Below are positions 6,271-12,386 of a stretch of DNA of 12,907 nt, in pieces; position 1 is the first letter of the stretch, and every line of letters starts with the position of its first letter. Where the stretch lies: positions 1-12,907 of the forward strand of contig JAHITG010000067.1 in NCBI GenBank assembly GCA_018817865.1. The letters run 5' to 3'. Source of the stretch: Spirochaetota bacterium. Its GTDB lineage: Bacteria; Spirochaetota; JAHITG01. The notes under the pieces are model-generated. The model saw only the letters and a program-made list of their open reading frames with translations. It was not told where the DNA came from and did no database searches. Position numbers and translations under genes: made by a program.

Positions 6271-6627
6271 TTAATTCTTCATGCTTCGTGTAATAAGGAC
6301 ATTAATTCCCGTATTTTCAAAGTTCTTTATGAGGACTGTCCCGCACTTAACGGGAAGATCCACTTCCAACCTGTATAATTCCTTTAAAAGCGGTTTAATG
6401 TACTTCTTTAAAAGAGGTTTTTCTGTTTTTACAGGAATATAGCAGTATTCTTTTTTTCTGATCTTAACAACTGCCGTTACGATCCTTTTAGGAGAGAGCA
6501 TCTCTTCTTTTCCATAAATTTCACCGCGCTTGCATTGATTCCCCTTGACCGTGATACGGTCCCTGGTCGAAGCCACAATTAAATGACAGCCCACAGGACA
6601 TGAAATGCAGATCAATTTTTTCTCCAT
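6271..6627 (-). CDS. DUF1667 four-cysteine protein of the glycerol-3-phosphate oxidation trio
   Basis: 118 residues. Cysteines 7, 10, 14 and 32 (CISCPVGCHL, then GNQCKRG) match the DUF1667 pattern and recall the N-terminal [4Fe-4S] site of molybdopterin oxidoreductases, so an iron-sulfur cluster is likely but inferred. Family members lie directly beside a GlpA-like dehydrogenase and an FAD oxidoreductase, as here, and are presumed to be a third, electron-transferring subunit. The start is 9 nt after the stop of the upstream oxidoreductase, with only a weak ribosome binding site, so translational coupling is likely. It is the last gene of the operon. Confidence 0.85.
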   Translation of the reverse strand: MEKKLICISCPVGCHLIVASTRDRITVKGNQCKRGEIYGKEEMLSPKRIVTAVVKIRKKEYCYIPVKTEKPLLKKYIKPLLKELYRLEVDLPVKCGTVLIKNFENTGINVLITRSMKN

Positions 6628-6636
6628 GATATTATT

Positions 6637-7902
6637 TTACCGTATCGAAACCTCCAGCGTATGATTTTGATCCTTCTGTATATTCTTAAAAACATCTTTT
6701 TCCAGGTCGATCGAGATCATTTCCGAAGGTTGAATATGCCTCAATTTTTTTTGCAGAACAAACTTTTTATTGATCTTAATGAAAAGTTCAGCATTATTCT
6801 TTACGATCATAGGCCTGCAGTAGAGCCTGTTATTCCTGTGTGTTACATAATGATTGGGTAGAATATATTTAATGTTAGCGCCCGGTATCACATTTCCCTG
6901 CTTTTTAACTCTTCCTCCCTGTATATAATCATGCACATAAGAACCGCAGCGTCTGGCCTCTTCTGTAACATAATCAACAATGTCATGGACATGCAGAGCA
7001 TTTCCGCAGGCAAAAATACCCTCCTGGCTGGTCATAAGATCAGCATTCACATAAGGGCCGTTGGTATCATGATTGATCCGGACCCCTGCATTCTTTGCCA
7101 GCTCCATATCAGGAATAAGGCCAACCGAAAGCAGGATCGTATCACAGGCTATCTGAAAACTCTTCTTTTCGTCTATCTTGCCGTCCTGTGTGATTGGAGT
7201 GATCCTGACCTTTGTAACCCTCTCTTTTCCGTAGATCCTGCTGACAACGTGGTTTAAATAGAGCGGGATACTAAAATCATTTAAACACTGCACGATATTT
7301 CTTGTCAGACCGGAAGGAAAGGGCTGGATCTCTACTACACCCAGTACTTCTGTACCCACCCAGGTGAGACGCCTGGCCATAATAAGGCCAATGTCACCGC
7401 TGCCGATGATGACCACCTTTTTCCCCGGAATGAATCCATCGATATTCAACAACCGCTGTGCAAGACCTGCAGTAAATATCCCTGCCGGACGGGTTCCAGC
7501 TATAGCAATATTACCCCTGTTCCTCTCTCTGCATCCCATGGCAAGGACAACAGCATCAGCTGAAAACAGGATCACGCCATGCTTCTTTGAATAGGTATTA
7601 ACAACTCTTGTGCCGTTATCATTTTGGGTTATATCAACAGCTGTTGTTTCCAGAAAGATATTGATCTTTCTGTTTTTGTGCACAAAATCTTCAAATCGCT
7701 GGGCATATTCCGGCCCTGTAAGCTCCTGCTTGAACTCCTGCAAACCGAATCCGTTATGGATGCACTGCAGAAGAATTCCTCCCAGGGTATCTTCCCTTTC
7801 AATAATGGCCACCTGATACCCTTTCTCAGCTATACTCAAAGCAGCAGCCATTCCGGCTGAACCGCCGCCGATCACAACTGCATTCACTTTTTTTTCCAGC
7901 AT
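6637..7902 (-). CDS. NAD(P)/FAD-dependent oxidoreductase, glycerol-3-phosphate oxidation trio
   Basis: 421 residues; ATG preceded by AAAGGA. It is a two-dinucleotide-fold flavoprotein: FAD loop VIGGGSAG (10-17) ending at IIERE (34-38), an ATG-like switch VVLAMGCRER (118-127), NAD(P) loop VVIIGSGDIG (163-172) and a second FAD contact GIFACGNA with HDIVDYV. CIHNGFG (47-53) is characteristic of the family next to GlpA and DUF1667. It would pass electrons from the dehydrogenase to NAD(P)+ or another acceptor; the direction is not shown by sequence. It lies 24 nt after the GlpA-like gene and 9 nt before the DUF1667 gene, forming one operon. Confidence 0.88.
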   Translation of the reverse strand: MLEKKVNAVVIGGGSAGMAAALSIAEKGYQVAIIEREDTLGGILLQCIHNGFGLQEFKQELTGPEYAQRFEDFVHKNRKINIFLETTAVDITQNDNGTRVVNTYSKKHGVILFSADAVVLAMGCRERNRGNIAIAGTRPAGIFTAGLAQRLLNIDGFIPGKKVVIIGSGDIGLIMARRLTWVGTEVLGVVEIQPFPSGLTRNIVQCLNDFSIPLYLNHVVSRIYGKERVTKVRITPITQDGKIDEKKSFQIACDTILLSVGLIPDMELAKNAGVRINHDTNGPYVNADLMTSQEGIFACGNALHVHDIVDYVTEEARRCGSYVHDYIQGGRVKKQGNVIPGANIKYILPNHYVTHRNNRLYCRPMIVKNNAELFIKINKKFVLQKKLRHIQPSEMISIDLEKDVFKNIQKDQNHTLEVSIR

Positions 7903-7926
7903 GGGAATCCTTTTGTTAAATTTATC

Positions 7927-9381
7927 TTATTTGATATTTTTATCTGATAGTGTATCGTATACAATAGTGCTTCTTCCTCCTCTTTTTGTGATCTTGTTGA
8001 TCGATATCCCTGCTTTTTGATTGATCAGATGCAGTATCTTATAAGTACAGAATCCCCCCTGGCATTTCCCCATACCGGCTCTTGTATAAAATTTGATCCC
8101 ATCCATGGTCGTATGTCCTTTCTCTATGGCTTCTGTGACTTCAGCTTCCGATACATTTTCACATCGGCAGACAATATTTCCATATGCAGAATCTTTTTTT
8201 ATCAGCTTATCGGCTTCCTCCGGAGTTCTCCCGCGAACGACCATTGCTCCTTTCAAAAAAGGATCATAATCTCTCTTCTCTACCAGTTTCAGGCCGTCCT
8301 TCTTCAAGAGGTCCTTTACATATTCTGCTATGGCCGGTGAAGCGGTTAATCCCGGTGACTGGATCCCTGCTACCTGGATAAAATGGGATGCTTTTTTTGA
8401 AATATCAATATAAAAATCATTTCCCTCCATCGCCGGCCTTAATCCGGCAAAAGAGGTAATGATCTCCCGTTTTGAAATTGACGGGATCATCTTCATGGCA
8501 AGTGAAAAAACTTTTTCCAGATTTTCCGGAGTAGTAGCAACATCCTCTTTATCTTTGATCTCTTCGGCCGTAGGCCCGATCATCATGGTCCCTTCAACCG
8601 TAGGGATCACCAGTGTCCCTTTAGAATTCTTTATTGGCACGGGAAATATAACATGGTTTGGAAATCCGGATGAATTTCTTTCAAGCAGATACTCTTCCCC
8701 TTTTCTTGGGAATATTTTATACTTTTCAGCTTTAAAAAGAGATGAAATTTCATCTGCATACAGACCCCCAGCATTAATTACATATTTCGCTTTCAAAGAT
8801 CTCCCTTTAGCAGAGGTGATCGTATATTGGCCTCCGGAATATCCTGCCCTGATAACTTTAAAATCAGTAAAAAGTTTGACTCCATTCTTCATGGCTGATT
8901 CCACCAGCGCAAATACATAACGATACGGTTCTATGATACCGCCGGTGGGAGCATAGAGCCCGCCTGAAACATCACTGTTCAATTTTGGCTCCAGCTCAAG
9001 AAGCCGTTCACGGTTGCATATCTCGATCAAAGGGACATTATTTTCAATTCCCTGCTGATACAGCTTTTCAACGGTCTTCATCTCTTCATAAGAAAAGGCT
9101 GCTACCAGGATGCCGACTCTTTTAAAGGGAAACTGCAGCTCCTGCTGAAATTTTTCAAACATCAGATTTCCCTCTATTTCAAGCCGGGATTTTAAAGTTG
9201 CGGGTTTGTGATGGAATCCCGCATGAATTATTCCGGAGTTGGCTTTTGAGACGCCAAAGGAGACATCCTCACACTTTTCTATCAGAGTCACCTTTAACCT
9301 GTAGAGAGAGAGCTTCCTGGCAATAGCTGCACCGGAAACACCTGCTCCAATAACAGCTACATCAAAACAATCTTCCTTCAT
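7927..9381 (-). CDS. glpA: FAD-dependent glycerol-3-phosphate dehydrogenase, GlpA/GlpO-like, with BFD-type iron-sulfur domain
   Basis: 484 residues; ATG preceded by AAGGA at 8-nt spacing. The N-terminal FAD loop is VIGAGVSG (10-17). The DAO-fold motifs include FGVSKANSGIIHAGFHH (~42-58), typical of anaerobic GlpA and GlpO relatives. The C-terminal ~80 residues are a BFD-like [2Fe-2S] domain with CRC (Cys405, Cys407) and KCQGGFC (Cys440, Cys445). It should oxidise sn-glycerol-3-phosphate to dihydroxyacetone phosphate and pass electrons through the cluster to its operon partners. The other GlpABC subunits of E. coli are replaced by the oxidoreductase and DUF1667 protein downstream. An L-2-hydroxyglutarate oxidase-like substrate is the main alternative, but the nearby glpK argues for glycerol-3-phosphate. 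The 5' flank is the nested repeat region; I found no convincing promoter there. Confidence 0.85.
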   Translation of the reverse strand: MKEDCFDVAVIGAGVSGAAIARKLSLYRLKVTLIEKCEDVSFGVSKANSGIIHAGFHHKPATLKSRLEIEGNLMFEKFQQELQFPFKRVGILVAAFSYEEMKTVEKLYQQGIENNVPLIEICNRERLLELEPKLNSDVSGGLYAPTGGIIEPYRYVFALVESAMKNGVKLFTDFKVIRAGYSGGQYTITSAKGRSLKAKYVINAGGLYADEISSLFKAEKYKIFPRKGEEYLLERNSSGFPNHVIFPVPIKNSKGTLVIPTVEGTMMIGPTAEEIKDKEDVATTPENLEKVFSLAMKMIPSISKREIITSFAGLRPAMEGNDFYIDISKKASHFIQVAGIQSPGLTASPAIAEYVKDLLKKDGLKLVEKRDYDPFLKGAMVVRGRTPEEADKLIKKDSAYGNIVCRCENVSEAEVTEAIEKGHTTMDGIKFYTRAGMGKCQGGFCTYKILHLINQKAGISINKITKRGGRSTIVYDTLSDKNIK

Positions 9382-9414
9382 GACACCGTCCTTATAAAGA
9401 GGTGCCGGGTCTTA

Positions 9415-9556
9415 AGGGGTTGTTGCCCAAATGGATTAAACAAAGGTAGCCGCAGGCTTTAGCCTGCGTAATGGTTCAATAATGTCATTAAACGCAAGCT
9501 GAAGCTTGCGACTACCACTATTTGATAATATTATCCCTTTGGGCAACAGACCCTTA
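9415..9556. mobile_element. Small inserted element with imperfect terminal inverted repeats and CTTA flanks (MITE-like)
   Basis: TAAGGG-GT-TGTTGCCCAAA (9413-9431) is mirrored by the complement of 9538-9556, with 2 mismatches. CTTA occurs on the left at 9411-9414 and on the right at 9553-9556, consistent with a target duplication. The exact boundary is ambiguous because CTTAAG is itself palindromic. It carries the REP/inverted-REP pair and no gene, so it would need a transposase in trans. Confidence 0.6.
9445..9516. repeat. REP / inverted-REP pair (BIME-like) with GTAG feet
   Basis: The left unit is GGTAG (9445-9449), then stem CGCAGGCT/AGCCTGCG (9451-9458/9461-9468) with loop TT. The right unit is inverted: stem CGCAAGCT/AGCTTGCG (9493-9500/9503-9510), then CTACC (9512-9516). 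Each unit is a GTAG-headed short hairpin, the form recognised by REP-associated tyrosine transposases. The stems differ at one pair (G-C versus A-T) yet stay perfect. Confidence 0.75.
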
Positions 9557-9641
9557 CCATTATCACTTTTATTCGGATATCAATATTAATCTAATTAAAG
9601 GAGATAAATGAGAAGTGATAATGTTAAGCCCCGGCACCTCT

Positions 9642-10061
9642 TTATAGTTTTTTTACCATCTCTACGATCCGTTCAGACATTTCCCCCAGGATCTTGTCCA
9701 CCCATCTCGGATGGATCCTGAAAATATTAATAAAAACATCTTTTGGAAATTTAAGGCAGATGGTATTGTCTTCACTGGCAGCAACGGTTGCAGACCGTAT
9801 CTTTTCATTAAAAACAGCCATCTCTCCGAATACTTCACCCGGATTAATAATATTCAATACTTTATATGTCTCCCCTACACGCTTTAATACGAAGCAGCTT
9901 CCCTCATACAAAATATATACATCATCCGAAGCATCTCCTTCATTAATGATGATCTGATTTTTATTATATTTTTTCCCATATTTCTCAAGCAGTTCATCTG
10001 AGATCCCCTTTGATCCTTCAAACCCGAATTTTATCAGATCGTTATCAAAATCATCTGTCAT
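9642..10061 (-). CDS. Cyclic nucleotide-binding domain protein, canonical cassette
   Basis: 139 residues, essentially one CNB domain with no DNA-binding or catalytic domain. The beta-roll is visible (NQIIINEGDASDDVYILYEG, residues 35-54), then the phosphate-binding cassette FGEMAVFNEKIRSATV (78-93), which keeps the Gly79, Glu80 and Arg89 expected to contact the ribose and cyclic phosphate. A final helix runs to the C-terminus. The ATG follows GGAG. It is co-transcribed with a second CNB gene 19 nt upstream. Such stand-alone CNB proteins can be regulatory subunits or orphan sensors; no partner is evident in the window. cAMP or cGMP binding is predicted from residues, not shown. Confidence 0.82.
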   Translation of the reverse strand: MTDDFDNDLIKFGFEGSKGISDELLEKYGKKYNKNQIIINEGDASDDVYILYEGSCFVLKRVGETYKVLNIINPGEVFGEMAVFNEKIRSATVAASEDNTICLKFPKDVFINIFRIHPRWVDKILGEMSERIVEMVKKL

Positions 10062-10080
10062 TTTCTTTCTCCAAAATAGA

Positions 10081-10479
10081 TTAAATATTAATGTGAATCT
10101 TTTCTACAAACTCTGAATTAATGATCTTCAATTGTGAAGCCAATGACCTGATAGTATAAAGGGATAATTCCCACGCAATTGAAAGGGCTTCTAAAAACTC
10201 TGACTCATTCCATGAATAACATTCAACCTGTGATCTGCATACAGCCTCAGTGACACGTTTTGAACCGGTATATACTTCCGGTACTCCTATAAGTTCTCCT
10301 TCTCCTAATGGGATCGAAATTTTCGCCCCGTCTTTTTTAGGGATCACCAGGTCCACCTGCCCGGTCTTGATAATGCTGATCGCATTCTCACTCACTATTT
10401 CTCCTGTAGAAAACAATTTTGTCCCCGGTTCACACTTCCTGAATTTTCCCTTTTGAAAGACATTCTCAAAATTGATCAT
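10081..10479 (-). CDS. Cyclic nucleotide-binding domain protein, degenerate cassette
   Basis: 132 residues, one CNB domain: FRKCEPGTKLFSTGE (13-27), IIKTGQVDLVIPKKDG (36-51), then GELIGVPEVYTGSKRVTEA (61-79). Aligned with the neighbouring gene product over the cassette, the Gly (65) and Arg (75) are kept at the same 10-residue spacing, but the ribose-contacting Glu is Val66, so nucleotide binding is doubtful. The ATG follows AAGGAG. It is the first gene of a two-gene operon with a promoter at 10533-10560. The pair may be diverged duplicates; identity between them is low by eye. Confidence 0.75.
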   Translation of the reverse strand: MINFENVFQKGKFRKCEPGTKLFSTGEIVSENAISIIKTGQVDLVIPKKDGAKISIPLGEGELIGVPEVYTGSKRVTEAVCRSQVECYSWNESEFLEALSIAWELSLYTIRSLASQLKIINSEFVEKIHINI

Positions 10480-10532
10480 GATAACTCCTTGAATAGGTCA
10501 CTATAAATTGTCAAGCCCGTCTTCAATATTCA

Positions 10533-10560
10533 AGTATAATTACATAAAATCAAATTGCAA
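10533..10560 (-). promoter_or_regulatory. Promoter of the CNB gene pair
   Basis: Minus-strand TTGCAA (10560-10555), 16-bp spacer, TATACT (10538-10533), about 54 nt before the start codon. It abuts the hairpin array, which begins 4 bases upstream of the -35 box. A second TTGACA (10514-10509) lies downstream but lacks a matching -10. Confidence 0.5.
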
Positions 10561-10582
10561 GAAGATTTTGAAAAAGTTAAGT

Positions 10583-10614
10583 GAAATTCAAAAATGCATT
10601 AACAACTGCATTTT
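10583..10614. repeat. Array hairpin 1 (half-truncated copy of hairpin 5)
   Basis: AAAATGCA (10591-10598) pairs with TGCATTTT (10607-10614), loop TTAACAAC. The left arm is full length (GAAATTCAAAAATGCA, 10583-10598) but its right arm stops at 10614, where the sequence passes into GATTAAG and hairpin 2. Confidence 0.8.
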
Positions 10615-10622
10615 AGATTAAG

Positions 10623-10656
10623 AATCCCCAATGCATTTTTAAATGCATTGGGGATT
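10623..10656. repeat. Array hairpin 2
   Basis: A perfect 16-bp stem: AATCCCCAATGCATTT (10623-10638) with its complement at 10641-10656, loop TT. Confidence 0.95.
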
Positions 10657-10674
10657 GAAAAAGTGAAGTTAAGA

Positions 10675-10708
10675 AATCCCTGGTTCATTGATAAATGAAC
10701 CAGGGATT
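10675..10708. repeat. Array hairpin 3
   Basis: A perfect 15-bp stem: AATCCCTGGTTCATT (10675-10689) with its complement at 10694-10708, loop GATA. Confidence 0.95.
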
Positions 10709-10749
10709 AAATAAGTTAAGATAAACTTTAAAAATGCATCGGTATCTTC

Positions 10750-10778
10750 ATCCTAGTGTATCAGAGATACACTAGGAT
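10750..10778. repeat. Array hairpin 4
   Basis: A perfect 13-bp stem: ATCCTAGTGTATC (10750-10762) with its complement at 10766-10778, loop AGA. Confidence 0.95.
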
Positions 10779-10792
10779 TGAAAAAGTTAAGT

Positions 10793-10832
10793 GAAATTCA
10801 AAAATGCATTAACAACTGCATTTTTGAATTTC
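10793..10832. repeat. Array hairpin 5
   Basis: A perfect 16-bp stem: GAAATTCAAAAATGCA (10793-10808) with its complement at 10817-10832, loop TTAACAAC. It is the complete form of hairpin 1. Confidence 0.95.
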
Positions 10833-10859
10833 CCGAATATATCTTTTTCAAAAAACCGG

Positions 10860-10888
10860 TTGCTATTGAAGATTAAATACATTATCTT
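10860..10888 (+). promoter_or_regulatory. Possible glpK promoter
   Basis: TTGCTA (10860-10865), 17-bp spacer, TATCTT (10883-10888), with the start codon about 30 nt further. Both boxes are partial matches. The glpK ribosome binding site AAGGAG (10907-10912) lies inside a small inverted repeat, ATAAG...CTTAT (10906-10910/10915-10919), overlapping the A of the ATG. Confidence 0.35.
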
Positions 10889-10918
10889 TGATCAAGTTCA
10901 CCTGATAAGGAGTCTTAT

Positions 10919-12370
10919 ATGTACATCCTAGCAATTGACCAGGGCACTACCGGAACAACTACGATCCTCTACAGCAATAAAGGCAAAATTATCGGAAAAG
11001 CGTATAGAGAATTCACGCAATATTTTCCCAAACCCGGGTGGGTTGAGCATGATCCTCTGGAAATATGGCAAACCGTGATCGAGACCGTAAATGAAGTCCA
11101 AAAAAAACACCCCGGCAGGATCTCATCTATAGGGATCACCAATCAGAGGGAAACGACCATACTCTGGAACAAAAAAACAGGGAAACCCGTTTACAATGCC
11201 ATTGTCTGGCAATGCAGGAGAACTGCACAAATATGTGAAAAATTAAAAAAATACAAATCCCTTTTTAAAAAAAAGACAGGATTACCTGTCGATGCTTACT
11301 TCAGCGGAACAAAAATAAAATGGATCCTTGAAAATGTAAAGAATATCGACCGGAATGACCTGCTCTTCGGAACTATCGACACATGGCTTGTATGGAAATT
11401 GACCCACGGAAAGACACATGCAACAGATCATACCAATGCCTCACGTACTCTTCTCTATAATATCAAAGAAAAAAAATGGGATGAAAAGCTCTGTAAAATA
11501 ATGGGAATACCGATCCGTATCATGCCTGAGGTAAAAAGATCCATTGATGATTATGGAACCGTTGAATCGATCCGCTCTCTTATGGGTGTCCCTATATACG
11601 GAGTTGCAGGTGATCAGCAGGCTGCTTTATTCGGACAGACATGTTTTAATACAGGTGAGATCAAAAACACATATGGCACAGGTTGCTTTGTCATGATGAA
11701 TACCGGTGATGAGGCTGTTGTCTCTGATCACGGGCTGATAACAACCCTGGCCGTCAACGGTAAAGGCGATCCATGTTATGCGCTTGAAGGTTCGATCTTC
11801 ATTGCAGGGGCTGCAATTCAATGGCTGAGAGATCAGCTGAAGATCCTGGAAAGATCATCAGATAGTGAAAAGGCAGCTCTTTCCGTAAAAAATAATGCCG
11901 GTGTTTATCTTGTTCCGGCCTTTGTCGGGCTGGGGGCCCCCCACTGGGATATGCAGGCCAGGGGGATACTGACAGGGCTGACCAGAGGAACAAACCGTGA
12001 TCATATCATCCGGGCTGCTCTCGAATCCATGGCATACCAGTCTTATGATGTATTAAAGATCATGGAACAGGAGACTTCCCTGAAGATAAAAAAGCTAAAT
12101 GTTGACGGGGGCGCAGCAGTCAATGATTTCCTTATGCAGTTCCAGTCTGATATCCTGAATATTCCCATAGCACGGCCGTCCATTATAGAATCCACATCCC
12201 TTGGAGTGGCCTTCATGGCCGGACTGAAAGCGGGCATCTGGAAGGATCAGGATGAATTAAAAGAACTGAAAATTTATGAAAAAAAGTTCTCCCCCGCAAT
12301 GAATAACAGAATTCGCACAGAGCTTCTCACGGGATGGAAAAAAGCACTCCGTCAGGCCATGACAGGATAA
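10919..12370 (+). CDS. glpK: Glycerol kinase
   Basis: 483 residues, slightly short of the ~500 usual for the family but complete. FGGY-kinase motifs are in order: DQGTTGTTT (7-15), GITNQRETT (72-80, with the glycerol-contacting Arg-Glu), WQCRRT (97-102), YFSGTK (127-132), GVAGDQQAALFGQ (228-240, with the catalytic Asp), YGTGCF (252-257), GLGAPHWD (337-344), LNVDGGA (393-399) and ESTSLGVAFMAG (424-435). It phosphorylates glycerol with ATP to sn-glycerol-3-phosphate in the cytoplasm, supplying the GlpA-like dehydrogenase encoded on the opposite strand. The E. coli fructose-1,6-bisphosphate loop (GGTR) is replaced by SLMG (220-223), so that allosteric control is probably absent. The ATG has AAGGAG at 6-nt spacing. 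No glycerol facilitator gene is seen in the window. Confidence 0.97.
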   Translation: MYILAIDQGTTGTTTILYSNKGKIIGKAYREFTQYFPKPGWVEHDPLEIWQTVIETVNEVQKKHPGRISSIGITNQRETTILWNKKTGKPVYNAIVWQCRRTAQICEKLKKYKSLFKKKTGLPVDAYFSGTKIKWILENVKNIDRNDLLFGTIDTWLVWKLTHGKTHATDHTNASRTLLYNIKEKKWDEKLCKIMGIPIRIMPEVKRSIDDYGTVESIRSLMGVPIYGVAGDQQAALFGQTCFNTGEIKNTYGTGCFVMMNTGDEAVVSDHGLITTLAVNGKGDPCYALEGSIFIAGAAIQWLRDQLKILERSSDSEKAALSVKNNAGVYLVPAFVGLGAPHWDMQARGILTGLTRGTNRDHIIRAALESMAYQSYDVLKIMEQETSLKIKKLNVDGGAAVNDFLMQFQSDILNIPIARPSIIESTSLGVAFMAGLKAGIWKDQDELKELKIYEKKFSPAMNNRIRTELLTGWKKALRQAMTG

Positions 12371-12386
12371 GCCCCTGCTTTAAGAG

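Larger units (their letters stand above)
9393..9646. repeat. Interrupted ancestral inverted repeat (outer arms)
   Basis: The left arm TATAAAGAGGTGCCGGG (9393-9409) is the exact complement of 9630-9646. After one mismatch, CTTA (9411-9414) pairs with 9625-9628. The arm then resumes at 9558-9568, pairing with 9613-9623, once the element at 9415-9556 is set aside. In total 32 of 34 aligned positions match. The right arm overlaps the stop codon of the first CNB gene. Confidence 0.85.
10564..10832. repeat. Array of five hairpins with conserved linkers and variable self-complementary stems
   Basis: The linker is close to GATTGAAAAAGTTAAG and occurs at 10564-10581, 10653-10673 (with an insertion), 10705-10720 and 10776-10791; a shortened form GATTAAG is at 10616-10622. 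Between linkers lie inverted repeats listed separately. Stems 2 and 3 both begin AATCCC and end GGGATT, so the GGATT foot runs into each linker. A segment at 10721-10738 looks like a decayed left arm of the first stem type. A 47-bp perfect direct repeat (10568-10614 and 10778-10824) covers linker plus hairpin 1/5. The whole array sits between divergent promoters and encodes no protein I can find. Confidence 0.85.

Noticed and set aside
8459..8920. 153-codon plus-strand frame
   Set aside because: It lies wholly antisense to the GlpA-like gene, whose motifs are all intact.
9608..9721. Plus-strand 37-codon frame with AAAGGAG four bases before its ATG
   Set aside because: It runs antisense into the end of the CNB gene, has no family resemblance and its composition is antisense-like. 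The good ribosome binding site inside the outer repeat loop is noted but not enough.
10564..10832. CRISPR array
   Set aside because: The linker is short and uneven in length, intervals are self-complementary, two intervals are the same sequence, and there are no cas genes in the window.
10564..10832. Integron attC array or type III antitoxin RNA repeats
   Set aside because: There is no integrase, cassette genes or attC core sites, and the following gene is an ordinary glycerol kinase rather than a toxin.
10564..10832. Run of intrinsic terminators
   Set aside because: The hairpins are not followed directly by T-runs in the plus direction and lie upstream, not downstream, of both divergent flanking genes.
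10885..10912. Riboswitch or antiterminator target in the glpK leader
   Set aside because: The leader is only about 25-30 nt with one 5-bp hairpin over the ribosome binding site; nothing resembles a known aptamer or a terminator/antiterminator pair.
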